From NCBI GenBank assembly GCA_947650285.1, contig CANTFL010001466.1:1-64000 (forward strand): a stretch of 64,000 nt of DNA, in the 5' to 3' direction. Source of the DNA: Hyaloperonospora brassicae. Taxonomy: Eukaryota > Oomycota > Peronosporomycetes > Peronosporales > Peronosporaceae. Positions 44,748 to 55,800 of the stretch are shown piece after piece (the first letter of the stretch is position 1; every line of letters starts with the position of its first letter). The translations under genes were made by a program, and so were the position numbers. Below the pieces are notes generated by a model, which was given only the letters and a program-made list of their open reading frames with translations, was not told the origin of the DNA and did not search any database.

Positions 44748-46228
44748 TGGAGCGCAAAGGACGCAGACGGGCGGAGACTGCGAGTGCGAGGCAGTGGTCG
44801 CGAAACGCCCGTGTGTGGGGCACTGTCGCGGACTCGATCGGTGCTGAAGGAGATTATGGTGGCTGGCTCACGGCTGCAATCGAGCGACTCGTTTTTCATT
44901 TGCGTTGGTCCGGTGCAACGGCGCTTTTGTCTGTCTGTCTGTCTGTCTGTCTATCTCATCTTTGTTGACTTTGTATTTGGGTCACCAGGGGAGCACGTTG
45001 ATGTTGACTGGAGACGACCGTCTTGCAATGTACTCTGCCGACAGTGCAGAAATGGGAGAGCGTTTGGGGGTTGAAACACACGTGAGCACAGGTCGCTGCT
45101 GAGCCAATGAGTGACGCATGCAACAAGAGCGACATGACGAACGCTGCAAAGATGAAGTGCCGATGCCCGATTCTTGTGACAGCGACAACTCGATCGAAGG
45201 CGGTCGTACGAAGATACAGCAAATTGTACGTGGCCAAAGCTACAACTGTAACCGGATGTCGCGTGTATGCGAATATACGTGCGAGTCGTCGTCTTCCACC
45301 TGACCTACATCCCGATTGCATGCAAACGATGTGTGCAGCTTGCTGTACAGCACCATTTCTTCCGTGCGGTAGGGTACACCCAGCTGCACGTGTCGGGCAC
45401 TGAAGCACCAGCAGTGCTAAGATTGTGTCTCCATTGCTTCGAAGAAGGTTTGGCCTATCAACTAGTGTTACACTTCAGCTTCTTGTGATCTCGAAGTAGG
45501 GCAAGACGGTCAATAGCGCAATAAACATGCACCATGTCGTTCACTTGCTTTCGAGCATGACGTTGGACGTTGTCATGTGCATGGGGAATAGATGTAGGTT
45601 GCCTTGGTGCAAGGTCTGGCACCTGCGTCAACCACACCTTCCCGACAGCAGTAATGTCCATCTGTCCAAGCGCTTTCCATAGGCTGTGATCCGAACGGGT
45701 GTAGAAGACCGACCGCTGGCGCCTAATTGTAGCGTATGCTTTTTTTGCAACAAACTACTGCAACCTGCGTCCTCACATCAAGTGTCTGTGCTATACGACG
45801 ACGTGTTCCTCATAGCGCTGCAGCTTATTGACTTACAATTACTCCACCAACCTGAGTCACGTTTCTCACTCAGCACTCGCATTGAGCCACTCGCCAATGT
45901 TTTATATTGCAGCACTGAACGCCTAAATGATGACAATGTATGTCGTACTTGAGCTACGGCATATTGAACTATCCCTTTCCCGCGTGTGCAATCGTCTTGC
46001 AGCTACATTTTGACTGCATCGAGCAATGCCGTTCCATTTCCAGTGCTGCCTGCGAGACGTTGTCCCCTCGTGAGCTGATACCTCTAGCACGGTGTCAATG
46101 TGGGCGTCCACCGATCTCGTCCGAGGCTGCTACGTTAGGAGGTGTAGCCAGTGTACGCAATGTAACTTTATCGATCGAGACTCTTGAACATAAATGGCTC
46201 GTTCCTGGCAGCACAGGAAACTGATCAA
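44748..46228. other. Intergenic, no convincing gene
   Basis: A 150-codon minus-strand frame (44956-45408) is Cys/His/Val-rich with one hydrophobic stretch but no recognised domain, and plus-strand frames overlap it. A GTCT run (CTGTCTGTCTGTCTGTCTGT) lies at about 44930-44952. Confidence 0.4.
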
Positions 46229-46378
46229 GCACTGTCGTCACTGAGTACATGTTATGCCAACCACTGTCGTCACTGAGTACATGTTATGCCAACCACTGTC
46301 GTCACTGAGGATATGCTATGTCAACCACTGTCGTCACTGAGGATGCAGTGTGATTGTCGAACACTGCTGTCACTGAGT
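46229..46378. repeat. 32-bp minisatellite, about 4-5 units
   Basis: Units of ACTGTCGTCACTGAGTACAT followed by GTTATGCCAACC. The first units are almost identical; later ones carry GGATATGCTATG-type variants and one truncated unit (GGATGCAGTGTG). Confidence 0.9.
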
Positions 46379-47456
46379 ACATGTTCGCTTGACATACCAA
46401 GTGGAAGGTCATGGGAAGCAAGCTGAGCAGACCGGTGACTTGCATGGGACGTATCGAGTAGGGTGTAGACGTCACGTAGGACGTTGACCATCGTTTCGGC
46501 CCTCATGACCGTTTTTGCGACGAATGCCATCGATCCAGTGAGTTCAGCGACTATTTTCACCCTCGTCGACCTTTTGAACCTCTTCCGTAATACCGCTCAC
46601 GATCAGCGTCGGCTGACCTTGCTCGATCTCATCCATACAGCTGAGCAGCTCCGAATCGAGACAAGCTTCCGATCACGCAGCTGATAGAGCTTTGCCATCA
46701 GCCTCTGCTCCACCCAAGTCTGCAGATTCTACTTCGAGCCATCGCTATTCCTCTTCATCTCCATTGCAGGAGGAGAGACACTGTAAAAGTCTGTGCGATC
46801 ACAGAATTGGAAATGGTGATAGCCGAAATCTTCGACGAGGCGGCTGGCTACCCACGAGCGCATGGTAGTAAGTCAGTTGACTACGCAAGCACTGCCGATC
46901 TACTCACGCTCGTTGCAATCGATTGCACTATGCAGCAAGTAGCGGCGGCAGCATCGCTTGCATACAGAGGGGAACCGACATTGTCGGCTCAATCGCGGCC
47001 GTTGAATCCGACGATACAGGTGAAGTCTTGACATTGTCAAGCGTTGCGGATTTTACAGCGCACCATATTCATTCGTGGGAGCCTTCACCAGAGGCTTTCC
47101 ATCTTCAGTCGAACAGAGCCCGTACGTTGTCAGAGGAGAGCATTACATAACCGAACAACGTTTTTCAGTAGCAAATCGAAGGAAGAAATATACGGCCGAG
47201 CAGCGTTCCCAGCCGCCGGTGCCATCCGCGATCGTAGCTACCTGCCCCCGAGCACCACGACATGGACCTGCCCCCCAGCATCTTCAACACCGTCCGCAGT
47301 ATCAACACCAGACGCAACCGACTGCTCCACGCCCCGTCCATCCACCAATCCGCATATCCGACTGTCTGTCTATCTGCCCGATCCCTCGCTCGTCTTAGTC
47401 TCAAAGCGACAGCATCGTAACACACACACACGAACCAACAACTGACCTTTCACTCA
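46379..47456. other. Possibly coding on the minus strand, unresolved
   Basis: Minus-strand pieces read in neighbouring frames: CMDEIEQGQPTLIVSGITEE then VQKVDEG (about 46640-46565), and VKIVAELTGSMAFVAKTVMR (46560 onward). The join would need a frame change at about 46562. No domain is recognised, so this could be a decayed gene or chance. Confidence 0.25.
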
Positions 47457-47606
47457 CACACCCACACACTCACACACTCACACACACACACACTCACACA
47501 CTCACTCACACACTCACTCACACACTCACTCACTCACTCACTCACTCACTCACTCACACACTCACTCACTCACACACTCACTCACACACTCACTCACTCA
47601 CTCCTC
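47457..47606. repeat. CACT/CACA microsatellite tract, 150 bp
   Basis: Almost uninterrupted ACTC and ACAC units on the plus strand, ending about 145 bp before the ATG of the cNMP-binding gene. It would lie in the promoter or 5' UTR. Confidence 0.95.
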
Positions 47607-47749
47607 ACTCCATCAATTAGCACCCGCAACACCGACCAGCGCCCCACCCATAGAGTCCAACCACGTGCCCCCCCCAACCAAAACCTTTCGCCATCTTCCA
47701 CGTCCCCCGTCGCACTCGTCGTCCTCCTCCTCCTCGTCCCCCCTCCTTC

Positions 47750-48976
47750 ATGGACGACTGCGTCCACGCCGCCGCCGCCTCGGGCATGTTCGCCCAGTGC
47801 TCCGAGCCCACGCTCCGCGCGCTCTGCGCCCGCGCCGCGTCCGTCACGTACGCCAAGAACGCCGTCGTGTACCACCAGGGCGAGCCCCAGACCGAACTGC
47901 TGCTGCTCCAGACCGGCAGCGTCGAAGCCACAAAGGTCATCGACGGTCAGGAGCACACGCTCAACGTGCTCACGCGCGGCGCCGTGGCCTCCAACCACGC
48001 GCTCGTGCAGGACCCGGCGGCCGTGACCGTGCGCTGCCTCACGCCCGTCACGGGCTTTACGCTCTCGAGCGCTGCGCTCAACGACGTGCTCGAAGGCGAC
48101 CGCCGCGCGTCGCGCGAAGTCATGCGGAGCCTCAGCAAAGAGATCCGTCGCCAGGCGTCGCTGCTGCAGACGCCGCTCTTTGAGCAGCACGCGAAGCCCA
48201 CGCCGTACTTTGCCACGTCGGTGGCTGCCTCGATCGAGGCGTTCTACCGCAGCGGCATGAACTCGCTCTTGAACGCGCGCCTCACGGGCCAACCCGTGGC
48301 GCGGCTCTTCCCCGAGATGCACCTGCAGATCCCCACGCGCGTCGTCTACATCAATGGCTTTAAAGGCATTCGCCACGTGCTCGAGAAGACCGTGCGGGCC
48401 GACGAGTTTGACTACCCGCACGTCGTGCGCTTGGCTGAAGCCGTTGCGCCCGGCGTGCTCATGACGCCCGTGAGCAGTATGCTCGAGGCCTTTAACGCCG
48501 GCCACATGAACCCCGAGTCGCTCGCCACGCGCTGGATCCGCGGCACGGCGCCGCGCATGCTGCGCGAAGTGATCTTTGGCGTCGGCTTGAACCAGCTGTC
48601 GGACTACTTTGAAGAGCGGCTGTCGGTCACGGCCAGTCCCGCGCTGAACAACGCCATTGGGAGCATGATGGCCGGCGTCGTGTGCGGCTACCTCTCGCAC
48701 GTGCCGCACAATCTCTCGACGATGAAGCTCATGCACCCGCAGAAGAGCTACGGCGAGCACATGGACGACTTTATCCGGCGGGCCGAAGTGCGCGTCCCCA
48801 TGACGGGGTCGCCGCGGCAGCGGTACGTGGCCGCAACGGCAATGGCGCTGCTCTTCCCCAAGGGACTGACCGTGCGGACGTCGCAGATTGTGGGCTCGTT
48901 CATTATCCTGAACGGCACGATCAATTCGCTCAAGGAAGTCGACGTGGACACGTTCAAGCGCTACATGTCGAGCTAA
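47750..48976 (+). CDS. Cyclic-nucleotide-binding domain protein with mitochondrial-carrier-like C-terminus
   Basis: A single exon of 408 aa with an ATG at 47750. Residues about 8-135 fit a cNMP-binding beta-roll (FAQCSEPTLRALCARAASVT, VVYHQGEPQTELLLLQTGSV, GAVASNHALV, LTPVTGFTLS, then a helix LNDVLEGDRRASREVMRSLS). The phosphate-binding cassette Arg-Ala signature is not clear, so ligand binding is uncertain. Residues about 165-408 resemble a worn mitochondrial carrier: TRVVYINGFKGIRHVLEKTV, then WIRGTAPRMLREVIFGVG (RGxxPRxxRE carrier element), NAIGSMMAGVVCGYLSHVPH and a further repeat-like end. The strict Px[DE]xx[KR] motifs are missing. The substrate cannot be inferred. Strongly GC-rich third positions, like the neighbouring PAQR and CAP genes. 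Confidence 0.7.
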   Translation: MDDCVHAAAASGMFAQCSEPTLRALCARAASVTYAKNAVVYHQGEPQTELLLLQTGSVEATKVIDGQEHTLNVLTRGAVASNHALVQDPAAVTVRCLTPVTGFTLSSAALNDVLEGDRRASREVMRSLSKEIRRQASLLQTPLFEQHAKPTPYFATSVAASIEAFYRSGMNSLLNARLTGQPVARLFPEMHLQIPTRVVYINGFKGIRHVLEKTVRADEFDYPHVVRLAEAVAPGVLMTPVSSMLEAFNAGHMNPESLATRWIRGTAPRMLREVIFGVGLNQLSDYFEERLSVTASPALNNAIGSMMAGVVCGYLSHVPHNLSTMKLMHPQKSYGEHMDDFIRRAEVRVPMTGSPRQRYVAATAMALLFPKGLTVRTSQIVGSFIILNGTINSLKEVDVDTFKRYMSS

Positions 48977-49929
48977 GGCGAGTGCGTAGATGGGCAGAGT
49001 GAGTGGGGGGGAGCGGGACAAGAAGATGTGGACGGACGAATGGACGCAGTCTACAGACCGACGGACAGCGCATAGTGGCGTTGCGAGCCGGTGCAGCGAT
49101 TCGGCGATGGCAGCTCAGGTGGACTGGACGCAACGAGATGAAGTAGACGAGCGCATGGCGAGGCGCTTGGGCTGCGTCAGGTCAGAGAGACGAGTGCGGC
49201 ACGGGGGCAGCAGAGCAGCCAGAGCAGCCCCAAATGATACTAATAGGACAGAATGTGTTTTGCCATGTCGAGCTCCCGTCGTGTTGCACGTTCGCTGCCC
49301 CGAGTCGTAATGGCACGCGGGCAGCTGAGTAGATGAGGGACAGTGTGGTCATTTGCTCGTGTTGTTCCTTCCTGCGTCGCATGTCGCCGATCAATGGATC
49401 AGCGACGAGTGTCTCCGATAAGCTGCCGGGTGTCAATAGTGGGGGAAGCACAGACGTGGAGGCACTTGCGGCTGTAGGCATCGAGCTGAAGAGCGCACAA
49501 TTGGGCGGGCACATCGAGCGCTAGTTCGTGAGCTTGCAAGGAGATCGTTCAGGCCGGAGGCGGCTACGCTGCAAAGGCTGTCTGCACTTCGTCAGTCACT
49601 TTGCTGCGTCGACAAAAGTCGGCAGCTCTAGCGAAGTGAACGTCATCGATCAGGTCGAATCGTAATGCATTGAGCTGCTCGGTTACAAAACATGCGGTGG
49701 TCTCTATCGCTGCATCCATTTCACTCCACTGGAAGCACGACTGCGATCCGCAGGTCTCTAGCCATTCACAAGACAGTGCAGCCAAAAGCAGAGCGTTCCG
49801 AAACAGCGTCAGTGGAAAACGCAGCATCCAGAAGCAACGCAGTCAACTCACGCTTACGCACCGCACGTCGTGTCACTTTTCCTCTCAACCACACGCTCCA
49901 TGCGCCGTCGCGCTGTATCGTGACCGCAG
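48977..49929. other. Intergenic, two minus-strand frames of unknown status
   Basis: Frames 49827-49564 (MDAAIETTACFVTEQLNALR, DLIDDVHFARAADFCRRSK) and 49514-49182 (LSETLVADPLIGDMRRRKEQ) have protein-like composition and could be exons of one small minus-strand gene. I found no consistent splice that joins them and recognise no domain. Confidence 0.3.
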
Positions 49930-51369
49930 CTAGTGCGAGTACAAGTCCGAGACATCCGACGAAATGGTCAGGTCGTCCGTGATCTTGTGTACAAACTGCT
50001 CTGGGATCGGCTTTTCCACGAAGTCGTCGCTGTTGGCGCCATTCGGGAACGCCACATTCATCTCTGAACTCTTCGACGTGACAAACTGCACCTCGCGGCC
50101 CTCCCACGAGATGTACACGAGACAGCCGTCCGTCTTGTCAATGGCCACAGACGGCACGACGCCCTTGCATTGCACCTGCACGCCCTTACAGTTGACAACC
50201 TCAATGCTGGACACGGCGTTGTCGAAAATGAGCTTGGTCTTCTTGCACGAGTCAAACACAATGTTCTTGGCTTTTCCCTCGAGCACAATGGTGGCGCCCT
50301 CGCAGCCAAAGATATAGACCTGCTGCTTCATGACAATGCCGCTGACACTCACTGGCTCGGACCCAGTTTGGTATTCAATGTGCCAGTTGCCGTTGCGCTC
50401 TTCGCAGACAGGAGGCTTTGCGACCTTGACAGCCTCCACTGGTTTCTTAGCAGCCGCAGCTGCACGTGCAGACGCAGCAGGCGCACTGCTGTTTGGCTTG
50501 TAATCCTTGCGCCACGTCTGCATGTCTTTCGTCACCTTCTTGAGCCCTGCAGTCTTCCCGCTGCTCTGATCAATAGCTGTGATCCCAGCAAACACACTGG
50601 ATAGACCGCCAGCAGCAGCGGCAGGAGCGTCCCCCTTGACTGTCGAAGCAGCAGTTGCCGAAGGCGCGACGTAGCTCTCGACGTCCCCTCCTTTCGGGTT
50701 CCACGTCACGCCCGTCGTGTGCAGTGCCTTGACGTACGCCATGAGCTCCGTCAAGAGGCTCTTGAACGACGTGACGAACGCAATCTGCTTCGGGTCCGAC
50801 GTCTTGTACTGCACGCGGATCTTGTTGCCCCAAAAGTCCGAGCCGCCCACGTACGACTCGATAAAGGGCTTGGGCGCCGGCTCGACACAGAGCCACCCGA
50901 GCGCTTGGATGCCCTCGTTCACCATGTTCTGGTGGTTCGTAAACTCGCTCCGGTTGTCCCGCAGCGCGTTCATCTCCTTGATACAGCCCTGCAGCTCCTT
51001 CAAGTACTCGGGCGCGGGCATCGCCGACGACGGCTTCTTGCAGCGACTCGCCATCAACAGGTACGCGCGCTGGGCCGCAAACGCCTTCGCAGTCACGTGG
51101 CCCAGTCGACGGGTCTCGTCGCCCAGCGCGTCGCACGCCGCGAGGAACGGCGGGAGGTACTGCCGCACGTACGCGTCGTACGCGTCGAGTTGGGGCGACA
51201 GCTCTTCGCACGTCGCGGGCGCGGGCGGGCCGGACAAAGACGGGGCAGACGCCGACGCGGCATCGACGCCGAGCTGCACCTCAATGCGCGTGAGGCGCGC
51301 GCTGAAGGCGTCCAGGAGACTCTGGAGCGGCTTCACGGCGTCGCTGCTGCTGCTGCTGGAGCTGCTCAT
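49930..51369 (-). CDS. CAP: Adenylyl cyclase-associated protein (CAP), actin regulator
   Basis: A single exon of 479 aa with the ATG at 51369 (MSSSSSSSSDAV). The frame continues upstream, but there is no better start. CAP/Srv2 recycles actin monomers and speeds cofilin-driven filament turnover in the cytosol. Seen: the N-terminal oligomerising motif LLDAFSARLTRIE (18-30), then the helical folded domain (LDAYDAYVRQYLPPFLAACD, then SYVGGSDFWGNKIRVQYKTS, FVTSFKSLLTELMAYVKALH, TGVTWNPKG). An Ala-rich linker with GLKKVTKDMQTWRKDYK matches the WH2-like actin-binding stretch. The C-terminal CARP beta-helix starts near NGNWHIEYQTGSEPV (IVMKQQVYIFGCEGATIVLE, KAKNIVFDSCKKTKLIFDNA, VQVQCKGVVPSVAIDKTDGC). 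Full length for the family; the long Pro-rich linker of animal CAPs is reduced. Confidence 0.95.
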   Translation of the reverse strand: MSSSSSSSSDAVKPLQSLLDAFSARLTRIEVQLGVDAASASAPSLSGPPAPATCEELSPQLDAYDAYVRQYLPPFLAACDALGDETRRLGHVTAKAFAAQRAYLLMASRCKKPSSAMPAPEYLKELQGCIKEMNALRDNRSEFTNHQNMVNEGIQALGWLCVEPAPKPFIESYVGGSDFWGNKIRVQYKTSDPKQIAFVTSFKSLLTELMAYVKALHTTGVTWNPKGGDVESYVAPSATAASTVKGDAPAAAAGGLSSVFAGITAIDQSSGKTAGLKKVTKDMQTWRKDYKPNSSAPAASARAAAAAKKPVEAVKVAKPPVCEERNGNWHIEYQTGSEPVSVSGIVMKQQVYIFGCEGATIVLEGKAKNIVFDSCKKTKLIFDNAVSSIEVVNCKGVQVQCKGVVPSVAIDKTDGCLVYISWEGREVQFVTSKSSEMNVAFPNGANSDDFVEKPIPEQFVHKITDDLTISSDVSDLYSH

Positions 51370-52438
51370 GAGGGGATCTATCGCGTTGTTGTGATTGTGG
51401 TGGGCCTTTTTCTTCGTCGACTGCGGTGTGTGGGCCTCGCGTTTCGATTGGATATTTATTGAGACTGGAGCGCTTGCGATTGGCGCATAAGGGACGCGCG
51501 CGCACGACGACGGCCCGCGCGATTGGACACGACGAGCCAATGAAAAGCGTGCACGGGACGCCTGGACGAATCATTTCGATTACGGCCGTGGCGTTGAACG
51601 TTGAGGTTTGTCCTAAACCGGTCAATCGCTGGGCCGAGCGCCAGTTGTTTCTTGTGGGTAATCCATTCGTTGCGTGTACTCGTCAGCAGAAACATTGAAG
51701 CAATGGGGCGCATAGAAGTTGTGTTGCAAAGGCGAATGGCACGGCCGACCGTCTCGAAGCACAGCGTTGCATTGCCGGCAATCTATCTGTGCGACTCGAG
51801 AGGGTGAGTGAGTCCGACGAAACCGCGTTATCCGAATGCTGCGCGTGTGATAGACGACAGCGCAGTGCAGTACTGCCTTCTGAAGCGCACGAACGGGTGG
51901 ACGCTCGATACGATCATCACTGAGGCAAAGGTCGTGGAAACGGGTAGCCGCAACTCGTTCCGAGGGCTGCTGTCAGCACGTGGATACCTCCGCGATGCTT
52001 ATACTATGCGTGACGACATCGAGCCAAACGATGCGCTGAGGGACGACATTGGCAACTGCGTGTTGTGTGGCTTCGGGTTTGCTGGCATTGCGAGACAGTA
52101 CGTCGATCGCACCTCAGCTTGTACAACAACAAGGTGTCATACGGCTCTGATGCCGATATTGTTCAGCACCAGGTGTTGCAATTGTCCATCGAAATGGCTT
52201 CTTCCCGCCTGTCTTGCGCACACACGCACCAAAAGCCATCAGCACATCGATAGCCGACTCCAAACACATATCACAGCGGCATAGCAAAGCATTGCTCGTT
52301 GAGCATTACAGCAACCGTAGATGGATCCAGCAGTTCATGCTTTGCTCTCTTCGGTACAATGGGTTCGTAGTGCAGACAACAGCTTGCGTACGCTTCTTTT
52401 TTGCTGCACTAACACACAATTTGTACAGTGGATCCGCT
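51370..52438 (+). other. Intergenic, with a weak hypothetical plus-strand frame
   Basis: An ATG-led frame at about 51702-51807 (MGRIEVVLQRRMARPTVSKH) could splice at GTGAGT (51804) toward a second open stretch ending at 52284 (YCLLKRTNGWTLDTIITEAK, YVDR). Neither part has a recognised domain. It may be a small gene, a relic, or chance. Confidence 0.25.
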
Positions 52439-53850
52439 TCAACACGCTTTGTTTGCACCGTGAAAAGCGTTCGGTTCACAGTTCTCTACCAAGTAGCCGT
52501 CAACGCCCGAGCCAAAAGCACTGATGGTGATGTATCCAGTGACGATCAACCCAGCAGCTAAAAATGAGAACAACTTGCCAGCCAGCACGCACAATGTGGT
52601 GACACCAAGCAGCAGCACGATCCAAAACGCCACTAACGCAGCCGCAGCAGGCCCCTGACTCTCCTCGAACAAAGTTTCGGCTCCTGTCGGAAGCTTGCCA
52701 TCCGACTCGTAGAATGTCTTGAGCAGCGCCTCCTTCCGCTCAAAGCGGGTCTCCAGCCATGCTGCAAGTTCACTTTCACTTTTGCCACGGACGGCCAAGA
52801 TATCGATTCGCTCAATATAGAAGTTGATCCTCCGTGGCACACGACCAGAAAGTAGCGATTGCTCTGACGGGCGCTCGTTCGCAGCGTAGTCCACGTAAAA
52901 CATAGTGATGTCGTATACAGCCGTTAGCTGCGACCAGAGCAACGGGAACATGAATGTCCAACCCGTCGTGCGTGGATACAACGAGAATTGACGTCGCGGG
53001 AAGCCGTTCTTATCAGCGAACGAATGGCTCTTTTCCACATTGCGCGCACTGAGGTCTGTGCCTTCAGGGAAGAGCAGGTACGAAGTGTCGGGCTCGGCCG
53101 CCGTGAGGAACGGCAGTACCTTTCGCAGCTTCACCACGTCCTCCTCCCAGTGGCGTTGCTACAGCAGACAGGGGCAAATGACGCGCAACAAAAAGGTGAG
53201 AAAACCTCTGGTCAGCTCCAAACGCCTGCAATGCCACCGACCGTACGAGAAAAACAAACACAAAGTGCTGCATGGCCCAGCCAAAGACGGGGACGCTCCT
53301 CAGCGGGGCCTTCAGCACGATCCGCAAGTGCTGCAGCGTGCGCGTACGCCATGCCACGCTCCAGAGCAGCATCCAGTCAATGCGCGTGCGGTGGTTCGAT
53401 ATCCACATCGCGCGGTCGTGCGACATGTCCTTCTCATGAGCTCTCGTCGCAGCGTCGCCGTACACTCGCACCTGAATACGGAACAAGTGCTCTGGACGAC
53501 AGAGGAATTGCAGTGAGCTGATAGCAGCGATACGCCCTATTCCCTCGCTCGCGCACGTACCGAGCAGCAAAACCACGTGACCCATCCACGCCCATTGGCT
53601 GAAAAACAACAATTACAGCCGAGCGTTAGGGTCGCGTGAGGAGTGACCGAACAAGAGGAGTTGGCTGCAGTGCCAGACGCTCGACGCACATCAAGCGCGT
53701 GACGCGGCGGTAGAGGCGTTGGGTCGGTATGCACTCTGGCAACGGCAGCGTTATCAATAGAAAGCTCGGGGTCAACACCGTAGCCACAGCTGTCCATCCC
53801 GTGAGCACTAGCGATGCGCAGAAGATGACTCCGACTGCAGCGATCCCCAT
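52439..53850 (-). CDS. Lysophospholipid acyltransferase (LPLAT; LCLAT1/AGPAT-like)
   Basis: Exons 53850-53690, 53598-53247 and 53158-52439 join in frame (introns 53689-53599 and 53246-53159, GT-AG) to 410 aa. The enzyme moves an acyl chain from acyl-CoA to a lysophospholipid such as lysophosphatidic acid or lysocardiolipin, at the ER or mitochondria-linked membrane. Seen: N-terminal membrane helix (VGVIFCASLVLTGWTAVATV), the catalytic box NHRTRID (H123, D128), the interior APLRSVPVFGWAMQ, the conserved FLQRHWEEDVVKL produced exactly at the second splice, and the acceptor box FPEGT (201-205). Two hydrophobic helices lie near the C-terminus (ALVAFWIVLLLGVTTLCVLA, FSFLAAGLIVTGYITI). The order and the R-W-x-x-D element favour the LCLAT1/plant LPAT4 branch. 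Substrate not proven. Confidence 0.9.
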
Positions 53851-55549
53851 ATCGGGCGATCGCTCGACTGCGCTAATCGATGACCTATTGCTGGACCCAC
53901 GAACCCCTATTTACGCGAGGGCACGCTACTAAATCGGCGACACGGGTCCTCCTAGTTGGGCTACCGCCTGGGAGAGTACTGGTACCGAGGAGAGCAGAAA
54001 AACGCGTTGTTTTTGTAGGACGTAATTGAAAATACAAAAGTGCACATCAAGATGGAGAAAGCAACAGATGTGCCGAATAATCACAAAATATAAAACGCAC
54101 TTTCGATGTATACTATACGGCACATTATCCACATGCCGGCAAACATTCAGTTACATCGACAAATGCATGCTTCATTCGCTCTATTAGTTCGCTGATAAAA
54201 CCCCTACACATCGCAAAAAGTCGACAGTCTTATAGCACGAAGTAAAAGGTGCGTGGACAGCTCGAGTGTAGCCTAATCTTGTTGTTTATCGTTCTGTTGT
54301 ACGTCCACGATGCTATTCACTCTTTCATTCAGCTTTTGCCGTTTGACGTTGTATGTAGCTATCATCTCGGCCGGGTCGTCTGTATTGGATGAAATAAGAC
54401 AGCGCCGTGGTCAAATGACGCGACCCAATGCTCTTATGATGTTAATGTTGCAATGATGTCGCGGTAACATCGATGGTTGCAACAGCATTAAGGGGTGCTG
54501 GGTGATTTAAGTCACCGGTGCTGGGATCAACACGCCTGAGCACAACCCACGGCTGCGCAGGAATCAACATTACGGAACTGAGGCAAGACGGAGCCACATG
54601 AAGACAGTGGATGAAGGGGGTAAGAGCGATGCGCATCGATGGGTAAGAAGAGGACAAGTGAGAATGGCAGCGTAAGACACCAAGTAAACAATTCCAAAAT
54701 TTCTCAGTCAAGTGAAGCAGCGTTTCCTGCTTACTAGTTGATTCGCAACGCACTGTTAGCCGAAACTTGCAACACTACAACCGAGGCAGCGTCGATGACG
54801 TACAGACAAGCAACGTCAAGAGGATACAACATTGCCAAAAGTTGGTGATACCTATGTGGTGCTAATACAGGTGATCACGTGGATGTTTGCGGAAACATAC
54901 GAAAGAGTGCACGTTGACAAACACGCAATGCTAATAGCATACTGTGATCATCGTCACGAATACTGTAAGCAGCTGCTGATGGTGGCAGTGATGTCGGTGT
55001 TAACGTGGATGTTGCGGTACGGTTGTGCTAAGCTAGACGCTATATTGTTATCTGCAGTAGAGGATACAATGCAAATAGGCGTAGCAGTTCAGTCCTCTCA
55101 GTCCACTTCAATGACTTAACTACAAAAACAGATGCATCGTTACGCCATACTTTGTTAACATTATTACCCTACCTGCGACGACGTTATCGTATGATGCTCG
55201 CATCGTGGAGTCCATGTAATCAGTGGCAAAGGTACCGGCGTGTCAACAACTTGCATGGTATATTCGTATGTGGTCTATGAAGACAACAGATAGTCCGGCA
55301 CTTTCAGACCGCCGAAAAGCGTTGTGGTAAGATTGTTGTTAAAATGGCCACAAAACACCTGCAGAATTATCCTTTACATGTCGACGTTTATCCGTGTGAT
55401 CTCCAACATCTGTACAGTCGATGATGAAGTATGCACACGTGGTGCAGGTCATATTTTATTGCCAATATAGGGTTACGTATCACGAAATATGTACCAGGTA
55501 TATGATTATCTGGAACATATTTGTGATGCTGTGGTGCTTTTTGCTACTT
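53851..55549. other. Intergenic, no convincing gene
   Basis: The divergent promoters of the LPLAT (minus) and CRT-like (plus) genes must lie between 53851 and 55800. Open frames at 54442-54753 and 54832-55119 have no domain; the second lacks an ATG. Confidence 0.45.
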
Positions 55550-55640
55550 TGTAGTCATCTGGTGCATGTTTCGTGATGTTCTGGTCCTTTCGTATCTTCG
55601 TGATTAATTTGTTGCATTTTCATATCCCCTTCCTTTAACT
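55550..55640. repeat. Fragment of the 1.9-3.1 kb TIR element family
   Basis: TTCGTGATTAATTTGTTGCA and nearby TTTCGTGATGTTCTGGTCC copy the iterated TTCGTGATTAATTGGGGCAT block of the TIRs at 1909-2045 and 2985-3105. Only one arm is seen, about 160 bp before the CRT-like gene. Confidence 0.5.
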
Positions 55641-55800
55641 GCAATAGCTGAGATTAGCAAATTTAGATCTCAGAAGCAGAATATCTCATCATATTTACCA
55701 CAGGTCCGTCAGATCGCGTACACACGGTCTATCTGCTTGCTAAAATTAGTCTTTTGAACGCTTAAAACCTACTTGAAGATACCATCCACCACTCTGGAAA

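Noticed and set aside
44956..45408. 150-codon minus-strand frame with a hydrophobic part
   Set aside because: No recognisable family, overlapped by other frames; not enough to call a gene.
47594..49021. 475-codon minus-strand frame
   Set aside because: Antisense to the cNMP-binding/carrier-like gene; Arg/His-rich composition is what high-GC coding DNA gives on the reverse strand, and no domain is present.
50717..51462. Two plus-strand frames of 225-247 codons
   Set aside because: Antisense shadows of CAP.
52988..53521. 177-codon plus-strand frame
   Set aside because: Antisense to LPLAT exons 2 and 3.
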